Origin: DALYLB01 sp033763135
GTDB taxonomy: Bacteria; Acidobacteriota; Blastocatellia; RBC074
Assembly: GCA_033763135.1 (NCBI GenBank)
Contig: JANRKY010000219.1
Location: 1-64,000 of the forward strand
Reading direction: 5' to 3'
DNA length: 64,000 nt
The position numbers were made by a program, and so were the translations under genes. This document shows, piece by piece, positions 30,856-38,845 of this stretch. Numbering within the stretch: position 1 is the stretch's first letter; every line of letters begins with the position of its first letter. The notes under the pieces are model-generated. The model was not told where the DNA came from and searched no databases. It worked only from the letters and a program-made list of their open reading frames with translations.

Positions 30856-31861
30856 ACCGAGAAACATTCTGGTTCTTCACGTGGCGGGATTGGCCGAGAC
30901 GATCCTCGCCCTCCCCGCCCTGCGTTCGCTGCGAAGCCGCCTGCCTCACGCGCGAATCACGGTCGTATCGAGCGCCGGCGCGGCCGAACTGCTCGAACAG
31001 ACGCCGGAGGTGGATGAAGTGCTTCCAATGGGCAGGCTTCGCAACGCGGAGCTGCTCCGGCCGACGCTGCTTCTTCGCGAAGGCAGAACGCTCGGCGCGC
31101 TGCGTCGCGGGAATTTCGACGCGGCGATCGAATTCAAGCGCAACACCGAGTCCGGCATCCTGCTCCGCCTGCTCAATCTGCCCGCCCGCCGCGGCGCCGT
31201 CGGGATCGAATCGGTCATCGAGCGAATCCGCCAGAGCCTGGCGCCCCGCCCGCCGGCCCACGTCGCGCAGCAATATCTGAAACGGCTCGAACCCTGGGAT
31301 GTGCGCCCGATCGAATCCGCGCCTCGCCTGCCGACCTCTCGCGAGGCCGACGCCCGGATCGAACGGCTGCTGGAAAAATACGGCGTCCGCAGCGGAGAGA
31401 TGCTCGTCGGCCTCCATCCCGGCGCGGGAACCGGCCGGCCGCGATGGCCGCTGGAGCGCTTCGCCTCGATCGGCGCCCGGTTGATTCACAACTTCAACGC
31501 GCGGGCGATTCTGCTCGCGGGCCCGAATGAACGCGGCATCGCGAAGCGACTCGCCGCGCAGCTCCCGGCCAAAAAGTCCATCGTCATGGAATCGCCCCGC
31601 ATGGCCGACTGGATCTCGATCGCCGCGCGAATGAGCCTCTTCATCGGCCACGCCGGCGGCCCGGCCCATCTGGCGGCAGCGGCCGGCGCCCCCGTCGTCG
31701 CCCTTTCGATCGCCGTGGATTTTTCTCCACAGGACCTTCTCGGCCCTCGCATCGATACGCTTCGCGCGCCCCATCTCCAACTTATTTCCGAAGAGGCGGT
31801 TTACGAATCGGCCTGTAAACTGTTACAAATGAACCGCGCAGAAGCGCTGCGCGCCAGATAA
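30845..31861 (+). CDS. Glycosyltransferase family 9 (heptosyltransferase-like)
   Basis: This 338-aa protein shows the ADP-heptose:LPS heptosyltransferase fold. It starts NILVLHVAGLAETILALPALRSLRSRLPHARITVV, has LHPGAGTGRPRWPLERFASI at the C-terminal nucleotide domain start, and IGHAGGPAHLAAAAGAPVVAL, which corresponds to the GGP-HLA donor motif. It would transfer a sugar in lipopolysaccharide core or a related glycan at the inner membrane. The first residues overlap the gpmI end by 11 bp, indicating coupling. The frame extends upstream to 30800, but that part is only the gpmI overlap. Confidence 0.85.
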
Positions 31862-31923
31862 TGATAAAACAGGAGCCTCCGGAATCGCCGGACCGACTTC
31901 TGACAGGCGAAAGGGAGCCATTC

Positions 31924-34143
31924 ATGCCAAGAAAATCACTGCTCATCCTGCTAATTGTCCTCTCCTTGCTGCTTTCGACCCCCTTCGGGTCTCTCGCGGA
32001 TGAAGGGATGTGGCTGCCCGACACGGTCGGCAAGCTGCCCCTCTCTCAAATGAAGAAACGCGGCTTCGAATTGAAACCCGAAGAGATCTGGAGCACGACC
32101 AATCCGAGCCTGAAGGACGCCATCGTTCAGATCAGCGTCGGCGGCACCGGCTCGTTCGTCTCGCCGGACGGCCTCATTCTGACCAATCATCACGTCGCCT
32201 TCTCCGCCATCACGGCCGCCAGCTCGACCGAAAACGACTATATCGCCAAGGGCTTCCTCGCAAAGACCCGCCCCGATGAGGTCATCGCGCGGAACTACAC
32301 GGTCTCGGTCACCCAGGACTACAAGGACGTGACCGCCGAAGTCCTCTCCGCGACCAAACCGGAAATGACCGGCGAAGAGCGGCAGCGCGCAATCGCCGCC
32401 AAACAGCAGGAGATCGCCAAAACCGCCGCCAACGGTCGGGAGAAGGACGGTATCCGCACCCAGGTGATCGAGGCCACCGGCGGGCTGCAATACTTTCTTT
32501 ATACCTATCTGACGATTCGCGACGTCCGCCTCGTCTATGGCGCGCCGAAGATGATCGGCTATTTCGGCGGCGACCCGGACAACTTCGAATGGCCGCGCCA
32601 CTGCGGCGACTTTTCGCTGCTCCGCGCCTATGTCGGCCCGGACGGTAAGCCCGCCGCCTTCAGCAAGGAGAACGTTCCCTTCAAGCCGAAGAAGTTTCTT
32701 CCCATCAACGCCAACGGCGTCAAGGAGGGCGATTTCGCCTTCATCATGGGCTATCCGGGCGCAACCTATCGCTATCGCGAATCCTATTCCGTCGAATTCC
32801 GCCAGAAGATCCAGCTCCCCGATCAGATCGCGTCCCTGCGCCAGCAGATCGAGATGCTGACCAAACTCGGCGACCGCGATCCGGCGATGAAGATCCGCCT
32901 GACCGACACCATCTTCGGGCTGAACAACACCCTGAAATCGTTCGAGGGCACCGTCGCGGGTCTTCACCGCATGAACCTCGCGGAGCGCAAACGCGCCGAG
33001 GAGGCCCAACTCGCCAAATGGCTCGACGCGAACCCCGCAATGAAGGCGAAATACGGCGAGGTCCTGCCGCAGATCGAGGCGCTCTACAAGGATCTCAGCT
33101 CCTTCAGCTTGAAGCAGAGCGCGTTCACCAACCTGCTCAATTCCGGCGATATGGTCAATGCCCTGGAGTTCGCCTACGGCCGCGCGCTCGACAAGGAGAA
33201 ACCCGCCGCCGAACGGCAACCCGCCTTTGGCGACGGCAATCTTCCCCGCGTCCTCGCCCAGCTCAATGCCGGCTGGGGCGAGCGCGAACCCGAAACCGAA
33301 GCGAAGATGCTCACCGCCGCCATGGCCCGCATCGCCGACCTGCCGGAAGGCCAGCGCCTCGGCCATCTCGAAAAACTCTTCGAGGGCAAGTCCGGCAAGG
33401 CCCGCCGCGAAGCCGAATCCCAGTTCGCCGAACAGGCCCTGGAAAAGAGCCGCTTCAACTCCTTCGAAGAGATCAAGAAGCTCTTCTCCACCTCCGCCGC
33501 CGATCTCCGCGCCATCGACGATCCGCTTCTCAAACTGGTCGCCGCCGCCTATGAAGAGAATGCGCCGCTCGGCGCCCGCGTTCAGAAGTTCAACGGCGCC
33601 ATCACCAAGCTTCGCCCGCAATATGTCGAGGCCATGCTCGCGATGAAGAAGGCCCCCTATTATCCCGATGCCAACTTCACGCTGCGATTCACCTATGGCG
33701 ACGTCCGCGGCTACAAACCCCGCGACGCCGTGACCTACGACTACCAGACCTCGCTCTCCGGCGTCATCGAGAAGGATACGGGCATCGAACCCTTCGCCGT
33801 CCCGGAAGGCCTGAAACAGCTTCACAAGAAGCGCGATTTCGGAACCTATGTCGATCCCCGGCTGAACGACGTGCCGGTCGCCTTTCTCGCCACCACCGAC
33901 ATCACGGGCGGCAACTCCGGCTCGCCCGTCATGAACGGCCGCGGCGAAGTCATCGGCCTGGCCTTCGACGGAAACTATGAAGGCCTCGGCGGCGACTATT
34001 CCTTCGACATCAGCTCCAATCGCACCCTCTCGGTCGACATTCGCTATGTCCTCTTCGTCATGGAGAAGTTTGCCGGCGCGGGCTATCTCTTCAGTGAGAT
34101 GCAGATCAAGGCGAAGGGCAAGGCGGTCGCTTCCAATAAATAG
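31924..34143 (+). CDS. S46-family dipeptidyl-peptidase (DPP7/DPP11 type)
   Basis: This 739-aa periplasmic serine exopeptidase has a signal peptide (KSLLILLIVLSLLLSTPFGSLA), then DEGMWLPD typical of S46. The catalytic His is in LILTNHHVAF, Asp likely in GGDPDNFEWPRH, and Ser in TGGNSGSPVMNGRGE near residue 640. The helical insert typical of S46 lies at about 330-560. It releases dipeptides from the N-terminus of oligopeptides and suits a peptide-using soil bacterium. AAGGGAG precedes the ATG at 31924. It follows the GT9 gene by 62 bp and ends at a strong hairpin. Confidence 0.93.
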   Translation: MPRKSLLILLIVLSLLLSTPFGSLADEGMWLPDTVGKLPLSQMKKRGFELKPEEIWSTTNPSLKDAIVQISVGGTGSFVSPDGLILTNHHVAFSAITAASSTENDYIAKGFLAKTRPDEVIARNYTVSVTQDYKDVTAEVLSATKPEMTGEERQRAIAAKQQEIAKTAANGREKDGIRTQVIEATGGLQYFLYTYLTIRDVRLVYGAPKMIGYFGGDPDNFEWPRHCGDFSLLRAYVGPDGKPAAFSKENVPFKPKKFLPINANGVKEGDFAFIMGYPGATYRYRESYSVEFRQKIQLPDQIASLRQQIEMLTKLGDRDPAMKIRLTDTIFGLNNTLKSFEGTVAGLHRMNLAERKRAEEAQLAKWLDANPAMKAKYGEVLPQIEALYKDLSSFSLKQSAFTNLLNSGDMVNALEFAYGRALDKEKPAAERQPAFGDGNLPRVLAQLNAGWGEREPETEAKMLTAAMARIADLPEGQRLGHLEKLFEGKSGKARREAESQFAEQALEKSRFNSFEEIKKLFSTSAADLRAIDDPLLKLVAAAYEENAPLGARVQKFNGAITKLRPQYVEAMLAMKKAPYYPDANFTLRFTYGDVRGYKPRDAVTYDYQTSLSGVIEKDTGIEPFAVPEGLKQLHKKRDFGTYVDPRLNDVPVAFLATTDITGGNSGSPVMNGRGEVIGLAFDGNYEGLGGDYSFDISSNRTLSVDIRYVLFVMEKFAGAGYLFSEMQIKAKGKAVASNK

Positions 34144-34173
34144 AAGGTTGCAGGTCGCAGGCAACCCCGGACA

Positions 34174-34215
34174 AAAAGCGAAGAGGCAGGATCTTGATCC
34201 TGCCTCTTCGCTTTT
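34174..34215. terminator. Bidirectional terminator: perfect 20-bp hairpin
   Basis: AAAAGCGAAGAGGCAGGATC at 34174-34193 pairs without mismatch to 34196-34215 across a 2-nt loop. A and T runs at both ends suit termination of both convergent genes. Confidence 0.8.
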
Positions 34216-34243
34216 CCGACAACCATCAATTCTCAATTCTCAA

Positions 34244-34849
34244 TTACTCCAGCACTTCGATCTCCTGTGGCGAAACCATCAGAAACATCGTGCCGTGTTC
34301 GGTGGTGACTTCGCTGTCGATGCTGCCGGCGGGAGCGCAGCGATAATCGCCGGGGAGGAAGACCTCGCCGTTCACGCGGCAATCGCCTTCAAGCACGAGA
34401 CTCTCTTCGGGGCCGCTGTGTCGATGGCGCGGCAGCCGTCCGCCGGGCGCGAGGCGCACCAGAGTGGTCTGGGCGTCGCGAGCGGCGTCGATGAAGAGGG
34501 TCTTGACCGAAACGCCTTCCGCCATCTCAATCCATCTGCCCTCATCCGCCCGAATGCTGAAAAACTGGTAGGCGAGCGAGGAGAGTTCCTGTTTGCGCGC
34601 CTCTTCGGGCGTCGGCGCCGGAGTCAGGCTGGCGAGCAGCCGCTGCCGCAGTTCGGGGGGCGGCGTCGCTTCCGGCGCGCTGAAGGCCAGTTCGGCCGTC
34701 AGCGATTCGAAGCCTCGCAGCGTCTCGGCCGCCTCTTCGTTGCCGTCGGCGATCTCGCGATCGAAGGCCTGCGCCTCCGTCTGACTGAGCATGCCCAGCG
34801 AATAGAGCGCGGCCTGTTCTTCCATTTTTGAGGGGATGTCGCGATTCAT
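34244..34849 (-). CDS. ChrR-like cupin anti-sigma factor
   Basis: This 201-aa soluble protein has an N-terminal helical anti-sigma domain (EEQAALYSLGMLSQTEAQAFDREIADGNEEAAETLRGFE). The C-terminal cupin at about 105-200 has LPRHRHSGPEESLVLEGDCRVNGEVFLPGDY with the His-x-His ... Glu metal pattern of ChrR. Unlike ChrR, the N-terminal domain shows no zinc His/Cys set. It is expected to hold the sigma factor encoded directly upstream (ATGA overlap of 4 bp) and release it on a stress cue sensed by the cupin, such as singlet oxygen or peroxides in known cases. The cue here is inferred. Confidence 0.82.
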   Translation of the reverse strand: MNRDIPSKMEEQAALYSLGMLSQTEAQAFDREIADGNEEAAETLRGFESLTAELAFSAPEATPPPELRQRLLASLTPAPTPEEARKQELSSLAYQFFSIRADEGRWIEMAEGVSVKTLFIDAARDAQTTLVRLAPGGRLPRHRHSGPEESLVLEGDCRVNGEVFLPGDYRCAPAGSIDSEVTTEHGTMFLMVSPQEIEVLE

Positions 34850-35448
34850 GCTCTCGCCTCCAGAATCGGACCGAGCGCCTCGCGCAACTTGATCATTCCG
34901 AGTCGTGTCCGTGTCTTCACCGTCCCCAGGGGTTGGTTCAATTTCGCCGAAATCTCGCTGTGGCTCAAACCGGAATAATAGGCCAGTTCGAGAACTTCGC
35001 GCTGTTCCGGGGCGAGCTGCGCGAGAGCCTGCCGGACAAATCGCTGCCGTTCGGCGGCGACCGTCATCTCTTCCGGGCCCGCGGCGGCGCTTGCGGGCGC
35101 GTCCCCAACGGTCTCCAGCGGCTGCTTGCGCTGCTGATCCTGCCATCCGCTGCGCAGCCGATCGATCGCCCGGCTGCGGGCAATCGTCGTCAACCACGCG
35201 AGCGGCGATCCCCGGCCCGTGTCATAGGCCGCGGCCTGCCGCCAGACTTGCGTGTAGACATCCAGGGTCACCTCCTCCGCCGTGGCGGCGTCTCCCAGCA
35301 CGCGCAGCGCGAGCCCGTACACCAGCCGACTGGTCGAGTCATACAGTGCCGCCATCGCCGCCTGGTCGCCCGCCGCGATCTTTCTCACAAGCTCGATCAA
35401 CTCCTGATCCCGCTTGCGAGGGTCGGCTGTTTCCGTAGCCAATTGCAC
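34846..35448 (-). CDS. ECF-family RNA polymerase sigma factor
   Basis: This 200-aa sigma factor has region 2 at about 20-95 (AALYDSTSRLVYGLALRVLGDAATAEEVTLDVYTQVWR; SPLAWLTTIARSRAIDRLR) and region 4 at about 130-190 (LAPEQREVLELAYYSGLSHSEISAKLNQPLGTVKTRTRLGM). It resembles the SigK/RpoE group paired with cupin anti-sigma factors. It is the first gene of a two-gene operon, and its stop overlaps the anti-sigma start. It is a second and distinct regulatory pair from the one at 251-1948. Confidence 0.92.
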   Translation of the reverse strand: MQLATETADPRKRDQELIELVRKIAAGDQAAMAALYDSTSRLVYGLALRVLGDAATAEEVTLDVYTQVWRQAAAYDTGRGSPLAWLTTIARSRAIDRLRSGWQDQQRKQPLETVGDAPASAAAGPEEMTVAAERQRFVRQALAQLAPEQREVLELAYYSGLSHSEISAKLNQPLGTVKTRTRLGMIKLREALGPILEARA

Positions 35449-35677
35449 CCGTCACTCCTGTCGTTTAAGTTGTACGTTCCGCGGCCCCGCGTTCGGCTTG
35501 TGACCGAAGAGTCCGAACCTTTGGCCGTGGCTTGGGAATAAATCGATATGCGCGCGTGATCTTAGCTGAAGCGGCGGAAACTTTCCAGCATTCGTTCGAA
35601 GTTCCGCCTGCGGGCGGGCGTCGCGGAGCGTCCCTGAGCGCATTCGGGCGGAACGGCAAACACAATTTGAGGAACTT

Positions 35678-36397
35678 ATGACATTCGACTTTACCAACCA
35701 GGTGATCGCGATTACCGGCGCCGCCGGCAATCTGGGCGTGGCAACGGCGCGAGCCTTTGAAGCGGCGGGCGCCAATCTCGTGCTGATCGATCGGACGCCG
35801 GAACGGCTGCCGGAACTCTTTCCCGAACTGGCCGGCTCTCCGAAAGGCCTCTTCGCGCCCGCAACGGACGTGACCCGCGCGGAGTCGATGGCCGCGGCCG
35901 TCCAGGCCGGGCTGGAGCGGTTCGGCCGGATCGACGTCCTCGTCAATACGGCCGGCGGCTATCGCGCGGGGACGCCGCTGCACGAGACGCCGCTCGCGGA
36001 CTGGGACTTCATGCTCAATCTCAACGCCCGCTCCGTCTTCATCGCCTGCGCGGCGGTGATTCCCGGCATGCTCGCGCAGGGAAATGGCCGGATCATCAAC
36101 ATCTCTTCGCGCGCCGCGCTCGGCGGCGACGCCAACCACGCCGCCTACAGCGTCTCGAAGACCGCCGTCGTTCGCCTGACCGAGAGCATGGCCGCCGAAC
36201 TGAAAACGCGCGGCATCAACGTCAACTGCATCATGCCCGGCATGATCGATACGCCTCCGAATCGCGCCGCGATGCCCGACGCCGACTTCTCGACCTGGGT
36301 GGCCCCCGAGGCCCTCGCGGACGTCATCCTCTTTCTCGCCTCCGACGCCGCGCGCGCCATCCACGGCGCCGCCATTCCCGCTTTCGGCCGCGGATGA
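35678..36397 (+). CDS. Short-chain dehydrogenase/reductase
   Basis: This 239-aa Rossmann enzyme has the cofactor motif TGAAGNLGVA at about 14-23 and Asp38 after strand 2 (VLIDRT), which suggests NAD(H). It also has NTAGGY at about 90, catalytic Ser in NISSRAA, and YSVSK with the Tyr and Lys. The protein ends in a short HGAAIPAFGRG. GAGGAAC precedes the ATG. It is monocistronic and convergent with the M28 peptidase, separated by a strong hairpin. Substrate unknown. Confidence 0.88.
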   Translation: MTFDFTNQVIAITGAAGNLGVATARAFEAAGANLVLIDRTPERLPELFPELAGSPKGLFAPATDVTRAESMAAAVQAGLERFGRIDVLVNTAGGYRAGTPLHETPLADWDFMLNLNARSVFIACAAVIPGMLAQGNGRIINISSRAALGGDANHAAYSVSKTAVVRLTESMAAELKTRGINVNCIMPGMIDTPPNRAAMPDADFSTWVAPEALADVILFLASDAARAIHGAAIPAFGRG

Positions 36398-36412
36398 ACG
36401 AACAAGCAATAC

Positions 36413-36480
36413 GCCACGGGGGGCACGGGGAACACGGGGGAAAGATCGCATTTCCCCGTGTTCCCCGTGCCCCCCCGTGG
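36413..36480. repeat. Inverted repeat of CACGGGG words, likely bidirectional terminator
   Basis: CCACGGGGGGCACGGGGAACACGGGGG at 36413-36440 pairs almost perfectly with 36451-36480 across about 10 nt. It separates the stop codons of two convergent genes. The words are the same as in the element at 24319-24446, and the flank GAACTGAATCAGGAACGAACC (minus strand) resembles that element's outer arm. Confidence 0.8.
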
Positions 36481-36492
36481 TTCGTTCCTGAT

Positions 36493-38169
36493 TCAGTTCC
36501 CCGCGAGCTGCGCCGGGAGCGGTTTGTCGGCCTTTGGCCGCGTGGGCAGGTTGGCCAGTTTCCAGCCGGTCGCGAAGACGGTTCGCGTCACCTTCTCCAT
36601 CTTCTCGTAATCGATCTTGTCGGCATGATCGCCGGCGCCGTGATAATCCTCGTGAACGCCGTCGAAATAGAAGATGATCGGGATTCCCTTCTTCGCGTAG
36701 TTGAAATGGTCGCTGCGATAGAAGAAGCGGTTCGGATCGGTCGGCGCGTCGTATTTGTAATCGAAGGCGAGCTTGAGAAACGTGTTGTTGACCTCTTCGC
36801 TCAGCTTGCCGAGTTCCGTGCTCATCATCTGAGAGCCGATGACGTAGATCCCGTTCGGCCCGCTCAGTTCGGCATTGCGGGGATTCTTGTCACCCTCTTT
36901 CTTGCTGCGGCCGATCAAGTCGATGTTGAGCTGCGTGATGATCTGGTTGTTGGGAATGATCGGATTGTCGGTGATGTATTCCGATCCCCAAAGCCCCTTC
37001 TCTTCGCCGGCGTGCCAGACGAAAAGGAACGAGCGCTTCGGTCGCGGGCCCTTCGCGAGGGCTTCGGCCATGGCCAGCACCGCGACCGTCCCGGACCCGT
37101 CGTCATCCGCCCCATTGAAGATGCGATCGCCATCGCCATTCGGCCGCATGCCGACGTGATCGTAGTGCGCGCCGACGGCGACATACTCATCCTTCAACAC
37201 CGGATCGCTGCCCTCCCAGACCGCGACGACGTTCTGAGTCATGACGGAATCGACCTTCGCGCCGACGGTGAACGTCGCCTCCCTGGCGGCGCCGAGGTCG
37301 AACGTATCCGTCACCTTTCCCTCGCCCATCTGCTTCTTGATCGCGTCGAAACCGAGCTTCTCCCCAGCAAAGAGCGCCGTCGCGGCCTTCTCGGAGATCG
37401 TGATGACCGGAACGCGCTTCGCGTCCGCGGCGCTCTCCATGCGCGGACGCGACGGATTGAGCGACGACTTGAACCGCTGTTCCCAGAAACTGATCGTCGA
37501 GGAGCTGGGCAGATAGATGATGCCGCGTGCGCCGTGCGTGCGCGCATAGCTCTCGGCCCGATCGAAATCGACGCCCGGCTTTCCGCTGAAGTCCCGGAAG
37601 TTGGTCCCCTGCGGAAACGCGTCGGCGACGACCATGATCTTGTCCTTCACGTCGAGCCCCTGATAGGCGTCGATGTTCTTCGCCTTGAGCATCAGCCCGT
37701 GGCCGACATAGACCAGCTTGCCCGTGGCCGTACCGGGATAGGCCGCCGGCGCGCCCGAGGCGCCGCTGATCAGAAAGTCCTCTCCGACCTTCAACGTCTG
37801 CCCGCCCACCACGGCGCTCGACGCCTCCGGCTGCACGCGGCGGCTGTTGAGCGGGAAGCGCTGAAAATAGCGCTCCAGATGCCCCTCGCCGTTCCCCACG
37901 GGCTTGTAGCCCCAGCGCGAGAGATTCATGGCCAGAAACTTGGCCGTCGTGTCGAGTCCGCGCGAGGGCGTGTCGCGCCCTTCCATCTCATCCGACGCGA
38001 CAAAATGCAGATAATCCCGCATCTGCGCGGCCGTGATCTCCTCCACATTTCCGAACGGAGAGGCCGGCGCGGCCGCCGTCTTCTCCTGTTTGCGATGCGC
38101 CGCCGCCATCGTGAGCGAGACCGCCAGCGCCGAGACGATAAGAAGCCCCGTGAGTATGAATCGTTTCAC
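36493..38169 (-). CDS. M28-family zinc peptidase with PA domain
   Basis: This 558-aa exported peptidase has a signal peptide (ILTGLLIVSALAVSLTMAAA). A PA insert lies at about 135-270 (GKLVYVGHGL; GARGIIYLPSS). The two-zinc M28 site follows: AHYDHVG, GADDDGSGT, WHAGEEKGLWGS with the Glu pair, NIDLIG and HADKIDYEKM. All five metal ligands and the catalytic Glu are present, so activity is likely. M28 members of this shape are aminopeptidases or glutaminyl-cyclase-like. The start codon is GTG at 38169 with GGAGGAATA in front. Confidence 0.92.
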   Translation of the reverse strand: MKRFILTGLLIVSALAVSLTMAAAHRKQEKTAAAPASPFGNVEEITAAQMRDYLHFVASDEMEGRDTPSRGLDTTAKFLAMNLSRWGYKPVGNGEGHLERYFQRFPLNSRRVQPEASSAVVGGQTLKVGEDFLISGASGAPAAYPGTATGKLVYVGHGLMLKAKNIDAYQGLDVKDKIMVVADAFPQGTNFRDFSGKPGVDFDRAESYARTHGARGIIYLPSSSTISFWEQRFKSSLNPSRPRMESAADAKRVPVITISEKAATALFAGEKLGFDAIKKQMGEGKVTDTFDLGAAREATFTVGAKVDSVMTQNVVAVWEGSDPVLKDEYVAVGAHYDHVGMRPNGDGDRIFNGADDDGSGTVAVLAMAEALAKGPRPKRSFLFVWHAGEEKGLWGSEYITDNPIIPNNQIITQLNIDLIGRSKKEGDKNPRNAELSGPNGIYVIGSQMMSTELGKLSEEVNNTFLKLAFDYKYDAPTDPNRFFYRSDHFNYAKKGIPIIFYFDGVHEDYHGAGDHADKIDYEKMEKVTRTVFATGWKLANLPTRPKADKPLPAQLAGN

Positions 38170-38190
38170 TATTCCTCCACAGAAACCGTT

Positions 38191-38249
38191 CGGAGTTCCG
38201 CCTTCAGGCGGTCTGCCGTCAGCAGACCAATCGCCGGAAGGCGGAACTC
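38191..38249. repeat. Nested inverted repeat, GGAGTTCCGCC arms
   Basis: GGAGTTCCGCCTT at 38191-38203 pairs with AAGGCGGAACTCC at 38237-38249. An inner GGTCTGC/GCAGACC pair forms the apex. It lies between zapA and the M28 gene, both minus strand, and may end the long translation/cell division transcript. Confidence 0.75.
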
Positions 38250-38259
38250 CAAACCATGG

Positions 38260-38553
38260 TTATTTATGCAATTGATCGAGCATCTCGACGCATTCGCCGC
38301 TGCGAGCCGTGACCGACCGGTGCAGCTCCTCGTACTTCGCATTGGCCTTGTCGAGTTCGTCGGCCAGATGAAGCGCGACGAGGATCGCCACCTTGAGCGA
38401 GTCGGAGGTCAGCGCGCCGTCGGTCACTTCGCGCATGCGCTGATCCACCACCTCCGCAAGCTGCAGGGTGCGATCGACATTCCCGTCGCCGGTGCGAATG
38501 CTGTAGGTTTGATTGTAGATTCTGACGTTGACGGTTTGAGCCGGAATTTCCAT
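38260..38553 (-). CDS. zapA: Cell division protein ZapA
   Basis: This 97-aa protein fits ZapA. An N-terminal beta-hairpin domain (TVNVRIYNQTYSIRTGDGNVDRTLQLAEVVDQRMREV) is followed by a helical coiled-coil tail (SLKVAILVALHLADELDKANAKYEEL). ZapA bundles FtsZ filaments at midcell. It is the last gene of the minus-strand operon that begins with thrS; a position after pheT is common in several bacterial phyla. The C-terminal tail is short. Confidence 0.85.
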   Translation of the reverse strand: MEIPAQTVNVRIYNQTYSIRTGDGNVDRTLQLAEVVDQRMREVTDGALTSDSLKVAILVALHLADELDKANAKYEELHRSVTARSGECVEMLDQLHK

Positions 38554-38562
38554 AGGCTTGCA

Positions 38563-38838
38563 CTATCGGTTGAGCGATTCGGCCTCCATCTCCAATGCCG
38601 CGATGGCATTGAGCATCTCTTCGACCTTGTGCTTCATCTCCTCGCGTTCGACTCTCAATCGTTCGATCTGCGCCTGAAGCGACTCGCGCTCGACCTCGGC
38701 GTCGGACAGGCCGGCGCGGGCCGCGCTCAGCTCGCGCTCGAGCGCCTCCTTCTCCTGGCGGAGCGATTTGCACATCTCGACCGTGAGGCGAATCTTGTCT
38801 TCGAGATGATCGAACTTATCCAAACCGGTTAGAGACAT
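38563..38838 (-). CDS. Coiled-coil protein, ZapB-like
   Basis: This 91-aa protein is almost entirely one coiled coil (FDHLEDKIRLTVEMCKSL, then EVERESLQAQIERLRVEREEMKHKVEEML). Its size and place between pheT and zapA match ZapB-like or FtsB-like division proteins. The start at 38838 lies 7 bp after the pheT stop. Coiled coils align poorly, so the ZapB assignment rests on the neighbours and length. Confidence 0.65.
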   Translation of the reverse strand: MSLTGLDKFDHLEDKIRLTVEMCKSLRQEKEALERELSAARAGLSDAEVERESLQAQIERLRVEREEMKHKVEEMLNAIAALEMEAESLNR

Positions 38839-38845
38839 AACGACA

